A stretch of 37,685 bases of DNA from JAAYCI01 sp047972265 (GTDB lineage: Bacteria; Bacillota; Clostridia; Oscillospirales; Ruminococcaceae). The translations under genes and the position numbers were made by a program. Every line of letters begins with the position of its first letter. The first letter of the stretch is position 1. Under the pieces are notes generated by a model. It ran no database searches. It had not been told where the DNA came from and saw only the letters and a program-made list of their open reading frames with translations. The stretch lies in NCBI GenBank assembly GCA_047972265.1, contig JBKEAM010000100.1, positions 1-37,685 of the forward strand. Reading direction: 5' to 3'. Of this stretch, positions 23,206 to 31,462 are shown piece by piece.

Positions 23206-24302
23206 TACGCAGCTACCTCCTTTTTCCCACGGAAAACAACCTGATAGTTGATAAAGAACTCGCTGCCCAAAATGAAGAAAAAGATGATGCCGGTAAGCAT
23301 GTTGGATACATAGTCGTTTAAGTTAAACTTAGACGCAATCTCGATAGAGCCCTTTTCGAGAAAAACAAGCAGAAAAGAGATTAAAACCATTATAAAGGGG
23401 TTAAATTTGGCAAGCCACGCTACAATAATGGCGGTAAAGCCCCGGCCGTTGGCGGTAGAGGTGGATATGGTGTGCCCCACGCCCGAAACCGCCACAAACC
23501 CTGCAATGCCGCATACCGCGCCCGATATTGCCATGGTGCGGATGTACACGCGCGAAAGCTTGATGCCCGCATAACGCGCGGTGTTTTTGCTTTCGCCCAC
23601 TACGCTAATTTCGTACCCGTGTTTTGAGTAGGTGAGGTAGATGTACATAGCAATGGCAATGGCAAGTACAATTACCACGTTAAGCCCATAAGTTTGCCCA
23701 AAAATGGGGGGCAGCCACCCGGCTTGGGTGTTTTGGTTTATGATGCCCACGGTGTTGGAGCCATAGGGGTTTTCCCACAGTGCCACACAGTACGCAGTTA
23801 GCTGTATGGCAATATAGTTCATCATTAGGGTAAACAATGTTTCGTTGGTGTTCCAGCGGGCTTTAAATATGGCGGGCAACAGGCCCCATACGCCGCCGGC
23901 CACAACACTGCCAATTACCATTACCAAAAACAGCAGGGGGGTGGGCAGGGTGTTGCCAAACATAATCATAACAGCGGCGGTGGCAATGCCGCCCATTAGC
24001 ACTTGGCCCTCTGCACCAATGTTCCAAAAACGCATTTTAAAAGCGGGGGCAAGGCCAACGCCAATGCAAAGCAGGGTCATTGCGTCCCGTATGGTGTACC
24101 AGGCGCGGCGTGAAGAACCAAAGGCACCGTCGTACATGGCTTTATAAACCTTTACCGGGTTTAGTTTAACAATTGCGTAAATAACCAAAGCGCAAACCAA
24201 TAGGGCGGTAACAATGGCAACAAGGCGAATGCACCAGGATTTTAAACGCCCAATAGAGTCTCGTTTGACAATACGAATCAGCGGCTCAGAATGTGAATTC
24301 AT
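23205..24302 (-). CDS. ABC importer permease (BMP/nucleoside-sugar type), first permease
   Basis: This is the NupP-like permease partner, 365 residues from the ATG at 24302, which has AGGAGG upstream and overlaps the ATPase stop by four bases (ATGA). A cytoplasmic N-terminus of about 28 residues precedes 'LVAIVTALLVCALVIYAIV', and conserved loops 'FKMRFWNIGAEGQVLMGGI' and 'YAGIKLSRVYIRTM' follow. The open frame extends further upstream inside the ATPase gene, but that part has no family similarity. With the second permease it should form the transmembrane heterodimer. Confidence 0.92.
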   Translation of the reverse strand: MNSHSEPLIRIVKRDSIGRLKSWCIRLVAIVTALLVCALVIYAIVKLNPVKVYKAMYDGAFGSSRRAWYTIRDAMTLLCIGVGLAPAFKMRFWNIGAEGQVLMGGIATAAVMIMFGNTLPTPLLFLVMVIGSVVAGGVWGLLPAIFKARWNTNETLFTLMMNYIAIQLTAYCVALWENPYGSNTVGIINQNTQAGWLPPIFGQTYGLNVVIVLAIAIAMYIYLTYSKHGYEISVVGESKNTARYAGIKLSRVYIRTMAISGAVCGIAGFVAVSGVGHTISTSTANGRGFTAIIVAWLAKFNPFIMVLISFLLVFLEKGSIEIASKFNLNDYVSNMLTGIIFFFILGSEFFINYQVVFRGKKEVAA

Positions 24303-25843
24303 GCGCCCTGTACCTCCTTGTTTAGGTTGGTCATAAGTAAGCCAACCTCTTCTTTGGTAGTGGTTCTGGCATCTAAAATGCCCGAAACCTGCCCGGCGCA
24401 AAGCACCAAAATTTTGTCGCACAGCTCTAACAATACGTCCAAATCCTCGCCGGAATAAATAACAGCCACCCCTTCGGACTTTTGGGCGTTAAGCAGGTCG
24501 TATATAACATACGAGGTATTAATATCCAGCCCGCGTACGGCATAAGCTGTCATTAATACGGTAGGGGCAGAGGAGATTTCTCGCCCAACCAATATTTTTT
24601 GTACATTGCCGCCAGACAGGCGACGCACGGGATATTCGGTATTGGGGGTTACAATTTCAAGCAGTTCCCACAGGTGGTTGGCAAGCTCTTTGGGAGAGCG
24701 GCGGTTGGCAAAGGGGCCGTGCCCATCCCGCCAAGAGCGCAGCATCATATTGCCCGTCATACCCATAGAGCCAACAAGCCCCATGCCCAGCCGGTCTTCC
24801 GGCACAAAGGCCATGGCAACACCCGCGTTTTTAATGGCAAGCGGGCTCATGCCAATCAAGTTTTTGGGTTCGCCCTCCGGCGGGGTATAAATGGCAGAGC
24901 CCGAAACCACGGGGTACAGCCCTGCAAGTGCCTCCAGCAGCTCTTTTTGGCCGCTGCCCGCAATGCCCGCAATGCCCAAAATTTCGCCGCTGTTGGCAAC
25001 AAAGCTAATGTCTTGCAGCTTTTTAACGCCGTCTTTATCTACACAGGTTAGGCCCTCTACCGTAATGCGAGGCTGGGGGTTTACCGGCGTACTGCGAGAA
25101 ATATCCAGGGTAGTGGCGCGTCCTACCATCATATTTACCAGTGTTTGCTGGTCGGTTTCTCCGGTGGTAATACAGCCAATGTATTCGCCATGGCGCAGTA
25201 CCGCCACTCGGTCGGATACTTCCATAACCTCGTGCAATTTGTGGGTAATAATAACCACGGCCTTGCCGTCGGCTTTCATATTTTTTAAAACAACAAAAAG
25301 TTTTTCTGTCTCTTGCGGGGTTAGCACGGCGGTGGGCTCGTCTAAAATAAGAATATCCGCGCCACGGTACAGTACCTTAACAATTTCTACCGTTTGCTTT
25401 TGAGAGACAGACATATCATAGACCTTTTGCCAAGGGTCTACCGCAAAACCATATTTTGCGCAAATGGCGTTTACCTTTTCGGCCACGGCCTTTAGGTTTA
25501 GCCTTCCCGGCTCTTTTAGCCCCAGTACAATGTTCTCGGCGGCAGTAAGAACATCCACAAGCTTAAAATGCTGGTGGATCATGCCAATGCCTAAATCAAA
25601 GGCATCTTTGGGCGAGCGGATTGTAACATCAACACCGTTTACAGAAATTTGCCCCTCATCCGGAAAATAAATGCCGGACAATATATTCATCAGTGTTGTT
25701 TTACCGCTTCCGTTTTCACCCAGTAAAGACAATATCTCGCCGTTTTCGATGTGAAGACACACTTTGCTGTTGGCCACAACAGGGCCGAAGGTCTTGGTAA
25801 TATTTTCCATGTTTACTGCTTTAACTTGTTCCAAATACCTCAT
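24299..25843 (-). CDS. ABC importer ATPase with two nucleotide-binding domains (BMP/nucleoside-sugar type)
   Basis: The roughly 514-residue protein carries two fused ATPase domains, as in RbsA- and NupO-type sugar/nucleoside importers. The first has Walker A GENGSGKTT, a signature in 'DMSVSQKQTVEIVKVL' and Walker B 'ADILILDEPTAVLTPQE'. The second has the degenerate Walker A usual for this family ('GIAGIAGSGQKELLEALAG'), the signature 'RLSGGNVQKILVGREI' and a changed Walker B region reading 'AVRGLD' where 'PTRGLD' is usual. The ATG at 25843 follows GGGAAGG very closely; a TTG nine bases on or the Met of 'MENITK' are alternative starts. The start is therefore uncertain by up to about 12 codons. 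Confidence 0.92.
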   Translation of the reverse strand: MRYLEQVKAVNMENITKTFGPVVANSKVCLHIENGEILSLLGENGSGKTTLMNILSGIYFPDEGQISVNGVDVTIRSPKDAFDLGIGMIHQHFKLVDVLTAAENIVLGLKEPGRLNLKAVAEKVNAICAKYGFAVDPWQKVYDMSVSQKQTVEIVKVLYRGADILILDEPTAVLTPQETEKLFVVLKNMKADGKAVVIITHKLHEVMEVSDRVAVLRHGEYIGCITTGETDQQTLVNMMVGRATTLDISRSTPVNPQPRITVEGLTCVDKDGVKKLQDISFVANSGEILGIAGIAGSGQKELLEALAGLYPVVSGSAIYTPPEGEPKNLIGMSPLAIKNAGVAMAFVPEDRLGMGLVGSMGMTGNMMLRSWRDGHGPFANRRSPKELANHLWELLEIVTPNTEYPVRRLSGGNVQKILVGREISSAPTVLMTAYAVRGLDINTSYVIYDLLNAQKSEGVAVIYSGEDLDVLLELCDKILVLCAGQVSGILDARTTTKEEVGLLMTNLNKEVQGA

Positions 25844-25999
25844 CCTTCCCACGGCATTCTTCATTATATGGTACAGTGCTGGCAGGCGGGCAAAACCCGG
25901 CATGTACAGCAGGTACAATAAACCAGTGCAAGGCTGCCCATGCAGCCTTAAATTGGGGCCGGTTATAAAAGTAAATTAGCATACAAATGTACAAATATT

Positions 26000-26063
26000 T
26001 TGGCCTAAACAGAAGGCCAAAAAACAGAAGAAACAGGGCCGCCCCACACGGAGAGGCCCTGTT
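26000..26063 (-). terminator. Hairpins between the binding-protein and ATPase genes
   Basis: On the minus strand, AACAGGGCC/GGCCCTGTT (26032-26063) is a nine-base stem followed by TCTTCTGTTTTTT. A second small hairpin TTGGCC/GGCCAA (26000-26020) comes next. This looks like a partial terminator giving more binding protein than membrane components. Confidence 0.65.
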
Positions 26064-26083
26064 GTGGTAAGCGTAAAAAACGC

Positions 26084-27307
26084 TTAGCTTAACTCGGTAA
26101 TGCCGTCGATGCGAAGGTCGAAGCAGGGAGCAGAGCGCAGAACGGATTCTTGGAAGTAGCCGTCTACGATCATTTCGTTGCCCTCAAAGCCATAAACCTG
26201 GTCGTAAGTGGTAACGGTTTCTCCGGCTACGGTAAAGGTAGAGCAATCAAACACTTTAAGGCTGCCATCTTTTATAGAGGCCCATGCGGCGTCTACAGAG
26301 GCCTGAGTGCCTTCGGCGCAGCTTTCGCCCAGGGCAGAAATCATAACAGCGTCATCGGCATAGCCCAGTGCGGTATCTGTGGGAATCTCTTCGCCATTTA
26401 CAGCCTGGCCCAAAATTTTGGTGTACAGTGCGCCCCAGTTGTTTTGTGCAGAGGTAAGCGCAGCGGTAGGAGCAACCGACAGCATGTCGATGTTATAACC
26501 TACAGAGTAAGCAACACGGCCAGAATCTAAAGCGGCCTGTACAGCAGAGGGAGCACCGGTAGAGTCTGCATGCTGGCCAATGATTACGCAGCCTGCGGCA
26601 ATTAATGCGTTGGCGGCTTCACCCTCGGCAACGGGATCGTACCAGGAGTTGGTATACTGCACATCCATGTAAGCATCGGGCACAATGCTGCGAATGCCAA
26701 GGAAAAATGCGGTATAGCCGGATACTACTTCGGCATAGGGGTAAGCGCCTACATAACCAATGTGAGGATCGGTAACAGTGCCGGCATCCATCAGCTCTTT
26801 AAGCTTAAGGCCAGCTACTAAACCAGAAACATAGCGAGACTCGTAAACATAGGTAAAGGTATTTTTGAGGTTGGGCAAACCAGAGGGGCCTGCGGTGTCG
26901 CCGGTGGCGGCAACAAAGGTCACTTCAGGTACCTCGGCGGCAGCCTGCTGCATAAAGCCCTGATGACCGTAAGAGTCGGAGATAATGATGGTGCAGCCAG
27001 CATCCACCAAATCCATGGCTGTATCGTAGCAGGTTTCGTCCTCGGGGATGTTGTAGCGGAACACAATTTGGTCATCCGTTAGGCCCAAAGCGTCCCGTGC
27101 TGCCCATATGCCCTCGATGTGGGCCATGTCATAGCCAGAGTTTTCGTCGTGAACCAGGATAACACCCAACTTAAAGTTGGACGGTACGGTGCTGGCAACG
27201 CTGCCGGCAGAGGTGGCGGTAGAAGAGCTGGGGGCGGTGGTGCCGGAACAGGCTACAAATACAAAAGCCATAACCAGTACCAAAAGCAGTGCAGAGATCT
27301 TTTTCAT
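26084..27307 (-). CDS. BMP-family substrate-binding lipoprotein
   Basis: This is the extracytoplasmic binding protein of the importer, 407 residues. The signal peptide 'KKISALLLVLVMAFVFVAC' ends in a lipobox with the lipidated Cys at 20, followed by a Ser/Thr-rich linker. The mature domain has BMP/Med hallmarks: 'FKLGVILVHDENSGYDMAHIEG', 'YDTAMDLVDAGCTIIISDSYG' and 'DPHIGYVGAYPYAEVVSGYTAF'. BMP proteins bind nucleosides in the best-studied cases (PnrA, NupN), so nucleoside uptake is likely but not proved. TTTAGGAGG precedes the ATG. It is the first gene of the operon, behind a long leader. Confidence 0.94.
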   Translation of the reverse strand: MKKISALLLVLVMAFVFVACSGTTAPSSSTATSAGSVASTVPSNFKLGVILVHDENSGYDMAHIEGIWAARDALGLTDDQIVFRYNIPEDETCYDTAMDLVDAGCTIIISDSYGHQGFMQQAAAEVPEVTFVAATGDTAGPSGLPNLKNTFTYVYESRYVSGLVAGLKLKELMDAGTVTDPHIGYVGAYPYAEVVSGYTAFFLGIRSIVPDAYMDVQYTNSWYDPVAEGEAANALIAAGCVIIGQHADSTGAPSAVQAALDSGRVAYSVGYNIDMLSVAPTAALTSAQNNWGALYTKILGQAVNGEEIPTDTALGYADDAVMISALGESCAEGTQASVDAAWASIKDGSLKVFDCSTFTVAGETVTTYDQVYGFEGNEMIVDGYFQESVLRSAPCFDLRIDGITELS

Positions 27308-27786
27308 TGTGGTTCCTCCTAAAAAGATTGTTTTCGTCGGAAGGAATATATTTACACGGGCCTAGCCGTATAAAACAGAATGTGCCGCAACAAGCGGTGT
27401 AGGCATCGCATTGTTTATGGGCAAAGTTCCACTTGAATGCCTTTGGTATACGACCCTTAAAATAGGTGATACCGGTACCATGCCGGCAGATACTGCCGGA
27501 CGGGTGCATCCACGAAAAAGTATTTAACCACAGGTTTTTGATATTAAAAAGGCGGTAAATGCCTTAAGGCAAGCCAATGCCGCAGGCAGTGCCCTTTTTG
27601 GTTATGGCCGATGTTGTTGTTTAATTGGCAAAAGCAACATCGCATTGCAGGTATGTTTGTGCTGTGCTGTTTTTTTTTACGTGTGACGGCAAATAAACTT
27701 ATAAATAAAATTAACTATCCTAAGTTTACAGCAAAGCCCCATCCCTTACAAGAAAAATTTTATACAATATTTAAAGTAATTGTGAA
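27308..27786 (-). promoter_or_regulatory. Long structured leader and promoter of the BMP importer operon
   Basis: On the minus strand, TTCACA (27786-27781) and TATAAA (27764-27759) with a 16-base spacer make a plausible promoter, giving a leader of about 445 bases before the binding-protein ATG. In it lie a region bounded by AAAAAGG (27546-27552) and CCTTTTT (27593-27599) with several nested GGC/GCC helices and a U-run, a CCGGCAG-ATA-CTGCCGG hairpin (27483-27499) and a GGTAT/ATACC pair (27445-27473). No known riboswitch consensus, including purine, was recognised. Confidence 0.45.
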
Positions 27787-28116
27787 ATTTATTTAAACAA
27801 TTTATACAGTTTGAGGTGTGCGAAAACGAAAAGAATGTTGTGCAGCCCTCAGACATCTTTTTTTAGCAAGTATTGATGAGGGAAAACAGGCAAAGAACAT
27901 CATAAAAAAAGACACTACCAGACTGCTCTGGCAGCGCCTTTACTGCTGCCACTATATTACTCCATCTATTTGGCAACGTCAAGATATTAGATTTAAAATT
28001 GGTTATTATGTATTTTTTTTTGCCCTGCAGTGCATAAAAAACTATGAGAAACACTTTTTTTACAAAAAAATTACTTTGCATAGATAAATTTTTGTTTGCG
28101 TAAATTTATAATAAAA
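27787..28116. other. AT-rich gene-free stretch
   Basis: The strongly AT-rich sequence has no credible gene on either strand. Short frames of 60-90 codons occur but lack ribosome sites and family features. Nothing else was recognised. Confidence 0.6.
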
Positions 28117-28150
28117 CAGGCTTGCCCGTGCAAAGCACAGGGCAAACCTG
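28117..28150 (-). terminator. Intrinsic terminator of the NAD(P)H-binding reductase gene
   Basis: Read on the minus strand, CAGGTTTGCCC...GGGCAAGCCTG forms a long stem with one mismatch, followed by TTTTATTATAAATTT. It lies just after the stop of the 28164-28802 gene. Confidence 0.85.
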
Positions 28151-28163
28151 CCAATAAAGCTTG

Positions 28164-28802
28164 TTAGTAATTGCCAACTACCGAAAAGCGCACGCCAATA
28201 TGTGCGGCATTTTCGGCCTCGTCTACCATGGCAATGGCATAATCTGCATAGCTTATAACACTTTCACCCTTGGCGTTTAGGGTCAGTTCTTCTCCGCCTG
28301 TAATGTAGCGGTCGCTTTTTATGCCGTCTGCTTTAAAATCACCTGCGGGGCTAAGGTAGGTCCAGCGCACATCGCTGCGGCTGCGCAGTGCATCCAGTGC
28401 TTTGCCCATATTGCTAGCAAGGGGTTTAAACACATCGGGGAAATCGGGCGTGTCCATAACCCTTGTAGTATGAGAAGCATCTATGTACAGGCTGCCGGCC
28501 CCGCCCACCACTAAAAGCCGGTTGGGCTTATTGCTTAATAAATCGCACAAATATTGTAGCGAGGTTTGGTGCAGTGGCAGGGTCTCGGGCGTCCAAGCGC
28601 CAAAGGCATCAATAATAACATCGCTGTCCTCTACGTCTGCATAGGTTAAGGCAAACAAATCTTTTTCGATTGTTTTGGCGGCCGGGTCGGTTAATGCGCT
28701 TTTGCTGCGTACTACGGCGGTTACAGTATGGCCACGGTTAATGGCCTCTGTCATAATAAGGTTACCTGCTTTGCCGGACGCTCCAATTACAGTTATTTTC
28801 AT
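28164..28802 (-). CDS. NAD(P)H-binding atypical short-chain reductase
   Basis: The 212-residue protein is an atypical short-chain dehydrogenase/NmrA-like family member. The dinucleotide motif GASGKAG lies at 8-14 in 'MKITVIGASGKAGNLIMTEA', followed by 'HTVTAVVRSKSAL' with an Arg-Ser pair suggesting NADPH, then 'DSDVIIDAFGAWTPETL', 'RLLVVGGAGSLYID' and 'SYADYAIAMVDEAEN'. This matches the YwnB/HSCARG-like group, whose substrates are mostly unknown. AAGGAG precedes the ATG. It is transcribed divergently from an HxlR regulator, the usual arrangement for a stress-inducible reductase and its controller. Confidence 0.9.
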   Translation of the reverse strand: MKITVIGASGKAGNLIMTEAINRGHTVTAVVRSKSALTDPAAKTIEKDLFALTYADVEDSDVIIDAFGAWTPETLPLHQTSLQYLCDLLSNKPNRLLVVGGAGSLYIDASHTTRVMDTPDFPDVFKPLASNMGKALDALRSRSDVRWTYLSPAGDFKADGIKSDRYITGGEELTLNAKGESVISYADYAIAMVDEAENAAHIGVRFSVVGNY

Positions 28803-28851
28803 TTTTTTGTGCTCCTTTGCATTTTTAGGATTGACGTCGTATGCCGATAAT

Positions 28852-28913
28852 CTTATGATAGAAGCATAAGTATCAAATGTAAAGTAGACACCTTTTAGTG
28901 CTGTAGTTACTTT
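28852..28913. promoter_or_regulatory. Candidate HxlR operators in the divergent promoter region
   Basis: CTTATG at 28852 and CATAAG at 28865 form a perfect six-base dyad with a seven-base spacer. AAAGTA at 28881 and TACTTT at 28908 form a second, wider dyad. Both lie between the divergent reductase and HxlR genes. Assignment to HxlR is inference from position. Confidence 0.4.
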
Positions 28914-28934
28914 TTAGAAACCATTGGAGAAGAT

Positions 28935-29276
28935 ATGCTTAAACAATTAACACTGCCCGCCTGCCCGGTAGAAACCGCCCTTATTTTAATGGGAGACCGA
29001 TGGAAGCTATTGATTGTGCAGGAGCTTTTGCAGGGTACAAAACGGTTTGGAGAACTAAAAAAAGCCTTGAACGGAATTTCGCAAAAAGTGCTTACCCAGC
29101 ATTTGCGCGCAATGGAAGACAGCGGCCTTGTAACCCGCAAGGTGTATGCAGAGGTGCCCCCAAAAGTAGAGTATTCTTTAACCGATATTGGGCAAAGCCT
29201 GCAACCGGTGCACGAGGCAATGCGCCTGTGGGGAGAGGACTATAAAAAATACGCAAACACGCAAGACAAAGCCTGA
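28935..29276 (+). CDS. HxlR-family winged-helix transcriptional regulator
   Basis: The 113-residue protein is a full HxlR-type regulator: 'CPVETALILMGDRWKLLIVQELL' with the near-N-terminal Cys common in redox-sensing members, the recognition region 'RFGELKKALNGISQKVLTQHLRAMEDSGLV', the wing 'RKVYAEVPPKVEYSLTDIG', and a C-terminal dimerisation helix. It probably regulates itself and the divergent reductase. The Cys at position 10 is a candidate sensor of reactive aldehydes or quinones, as in YodB or HypR; this is inference. GGAG lies before the ATG. Confidence 0.92.
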   Translation: MLKQLTLPACPVETALILMGDRWKLLIVQELLQGTKRFGELKKALNGISQKVLTQHLRAMEDSGLVTRKVYAEVPPKVEYSLTDIGQSLQPVHEAMRLWGEDYKKYANTQDKA

Positions 29277-29346
29277 TAGAGCGGGGGTATTTTAATATGC
29301 TTACATGAAAATACGCAGGCTTTAGAATAGACAAGTGGATAAAATA

Positions 29347-29385
29347 AATAACCCTCATATGCCATATCGGCATATGAGGGTTATT
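29347..29385. terminator. Bidirectional terminator between HxlR and TauE-type genes
   Basis: AATAACCCTCATATGCC at 29347-29363 pairs perfectly with the sequence at 29369-29385 around a five-base loop. The T and A tracts flank it on both strands, serving the two convergent genes. Confidence 0.9.
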
Positions 29386-29443
29386 GTTACAAGAAGAGTG
29401 AGTAGTTGAAATTTAAAAAGAAAAGAAGATAAAAGCGGAATTT

Positions 29444-30208
29444 TTAACCCTTGCCCCATAAGCCAAGCAGTGCCTTTATAAGCAAGCTAAGGCCGGAGAG
29501 TACAAAGGTAAAGGGGATTATGCGGCGTATGTGGGTTTCTTTTAAGCGCTTATCTAAAAGTCCGCCCAGCAAAAGGCCCGCAAGCATGCCTAAAAGCGAA
29601 ACTACAAGGGGCAGCAGCAAGCTGGCGGTAAAAAGGCCAAGCAGGGCATAGCCAATAATGCGCACGGTATTTTCTATTAAAAAGATAAAGCTTACCTGCC
29701 CCCTAAACTGCCCGCGGCTGTTGTAGGCGGTGCGCTCTATGTAGGCAACAAACAAAAGGTTAATGCCGTAAATGCCCGATATAAACCCCGAAAGTGCCAC
29801 CACAAAGCCCATTACAGCAAAGTTGGATTTTGCGACAGGCTTTTCAGGTGAGCGCAGCAGCATCTCGCACCCAAGCGCCACAATTACAACGCCAAGCCCC
29901 AGCTTTAGCGGGCCGGAAGAAGAATAGGCAAGCAAAAACATACCGGGGACCATACCGGCAATGTTAAAAAACAAAAGCCAAAAGCAAGATTTAAAAGAAA
30001 AATGCTTGCGGTTGCGCAACGTTAAAATAAGGTTTGTAGGAAAAGAAAGCAGCAACGCCAGCGGAGAAATTTGCTCGTTTTGCATTTGGCTAAGCGCCAA
30101 AAGAGGAGAAGATACCACCGCGTCGCCAAAACCGGCAAGTGCTTTTACCATAAAGGCCAGGGTTTGCACCAAAAATATAAACAATAACAGCCCCGCAGAT
30201 ACCTGCAA
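29444..30208 (-). CDS. TauE/SafE-family membrane permease
   Basis: The 254-residue integral membrane protein belongs to the TauE/SafE (sulfite exporter-like) family. About eight membrane segments are visible, in two repeats that each open with the small-residue motif, here 'LAFMVKALAGFGDAVVSSPLL' and later 'VMGFVVALSGFISGIYGINLLFV'. The start is a TTG at 30208 with a strong GAGGGGAG eight bases upstream; there is no suitable ATG nearby. Family members export sulfite, sulfoacetate or other anions, and the substrate here is unknown. It lies about 155 bases downstream of the VanZ-like gene on the same strand. Confidence 0.88.
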   Translation of the reverse strand: MQVSAGLLLFIFLVQTLAFMVKALAGFGDAVVSSPLLALSQMQNEQISPLALLLSFPTNLILTLRNRKHFSFKSCFWLLFFNIAGMVPGMFLLAYSSSGPLKLGLGVVIVALGCEMLLRSPEKPVAKSNFAVMGFVVALSGFISGIYGINLLFVAYIERTAYNSRGQFRGQVSFIFLIENTVRIIGYALLGLFTASLLLPLVVSLLGMLAGLLLGGLLDKRLKETHIRRIIPFTFVLSGLSLLIKALLGLWGKG

Positions 30209-30363
30209 AAGTAAAACTCCCCTCTATGTAAGTGCGTTTTGCTATAAAGCAATGTGGGGCATACAATAAAAAGATAAAGCAGCCAAAAGGGATAAAAGCC
30301 TAAGCCGTAAGGCAGAAAGACAGTGGAGGATAGCCTTGCGTATATTGTAAATAGTAATGAACG

Positions 30364-30888
30364 CTAAACGCCAGAAACAGGGGTTTGGCGGCCAGCCCGG
30401 CGGCGCCGTATTGCCCGCCAAACAGCAAGCAGTAAAACAGCCAGCAAACAGCCAAGCAGTATACCGCCAAAATCAATTAACACATCCATAGGCTGCCCAT
30501 CCCGCCCCGGGATAAAGGTTTGGTAAAATTCATCGGCAGTGGCAACCAAAACCCCTGCCAGCAGGGGCCAGGCCAAAGTGGCAAGCCGCCTGTGTGTATA
30601 GGCAAACAGGGTGCAAAGCATAAGCATGCCCAAAAGGGCATACTCGGCAATATGGCCCAACTTGCGTATAAAGGTTTCTGAAATAGAGAAAGGCCAGCCC
30701 CAGGCTTGCAGGTACCCATTTACCGTGGTGGTAAAGTGAGAGCTTACCCCACCCGAAGCGGCGCCTGTGCGGCTGGAATTGTAAAAAATAAATGCGATGC
30801 AAAGGGCACACAGCAGGGGCAGCAATATGCGCAGGGTGGCTATAAAAGCGGGCCTGTTTTTATGGGGAAGGGCAACGGGGGTGCTCAT
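30364..30888 (-). CDS. VanZ-family membrane protein
   Basis: The 174-residue protein has about four membrane segments and the VanZ-like pattern 'IFYNSSRTGAASGGVSSHF', then 'FIRKLGHIAEYALLGMLML' with the conserved Lys-x-x-His-x-x-x-Tyr, and 'ATADEFYQTFIPGRDGQPMDVLIDFGGILLG' around the conserved Asp-Glu. VanZ of Enterococcus gives low-level teicoplanin resistance; most family members, including chromosomal ones like this, have no known role, possibly in cell-envelope biology. The start overlaps the upstream fragment's stop (ATGA). A Lys/Arg-rich C-terminus follows the last membrane helix. Confidence 0.9.
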   Translation of the reverse strand: MSTPVALPHKNRPAFIATLRILLPLLCALCIAFIFYNSSRTGAASGGVSSHFTTTVNGYLQAWGWPFSISETFIRKLGHIAEYALLGMLMLCTLFAYTHRRLATLAWPLLAGVLVATADEFYQTFIPGRDGQPMDVLIDFGGILLGCLLAVLLLAVWRAIRRRRAGRQTPVSGV

Positions 30889-31385
30889 TTCGCAGTGGCC
30901 CCTTCTAACAATTTTTGCCTTGCCATGCGGGCAAAGTAAAGGTCGTTACCATGCTCTGCAAGCCATTCAAAACAGCGGGTCATCTCGCTGGTATTGTTTG
31001 TGCGGTTGTAAATAATGGCCAGCTCGTACATGCAGCTGCATTTTACATACAGGTTGCTGCCTTTGCCCTCAAACCGGGTTTTAAAGTAAACCTCGGCGGG
31101 CTCGTATTGGCCTATTACAATATCGGCAACCGCCTTAATTGGTTCTAAATCGTTTACCCTGCCCCACATGCGGTTTTTGCCGGCAGGCATGTTGGCGGCC
31201 AAAAACAAAACACGCTCAAACTGCGGCATAAAGGCGTTGTCTTGCCCGCTGTAATGGTACAGTGTTGCAAGCGAGGTACGGCAAATACGCTCGAACTGAG
31301 GGTCGTCTGCACTATTATCGGCCAGCCACTCGATGGTTTTAATAGAGTTGATATAGTCCCCATCGGCAGATTGAAAAACTGCCAT
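30885..31385 (-). pseudogene. TPR-like fragment, probable 3' half of a broken membrane-TPR gene
   Basis: The frame gives 166 helical, TPR-like residues ('NMAVFQSADGDYINSIKTIEWLADNSADD'-type repeats and 'YVKCSCMYELAIIYNRTNNTSEM'). The ATG at 31385 has no convincing ribosome site. The same frame stays open upstream to a TAA at 31449-31451, and that upstream stretch is itself protein-like (GLTRQNTLFNQRFAQYNM), which suggests that the real start lay further up. It runs on from the membrane fragment at 31463-31708 in a different frame. I read the two as one ancestral gene. If translation still starts at 31385, a soluble TPR protein would be made and coupled to the VanZ-like gene. Confidence 0.6.
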
Positions 31386-31462
31386 ATTGTACTGCGCAAA
31401 CCTTTGGTTAAAAAGGGTGTTTTGCCTTGTTAAACCGGCGGCCTGGTTTTACAGAATTTGCT

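Noticed and set aside
27308..27786. A purine riboswitch before the BMP importer
   Set aside because: The conserved aptamer core segments could not be found on the minus strand.
27611..27796. A small plus-strand membrane protein gene of 61 codons
   Set aside because: It has no ribosome site and no conserved features, and lies in an AT-rich non-coding stretch.
30240..30330. An intrinsic terminator after the VanZ-family gene
   Set aside because: Only a four-base GCCT/AGGC stem precedes a short T run, which is too weak to claim.
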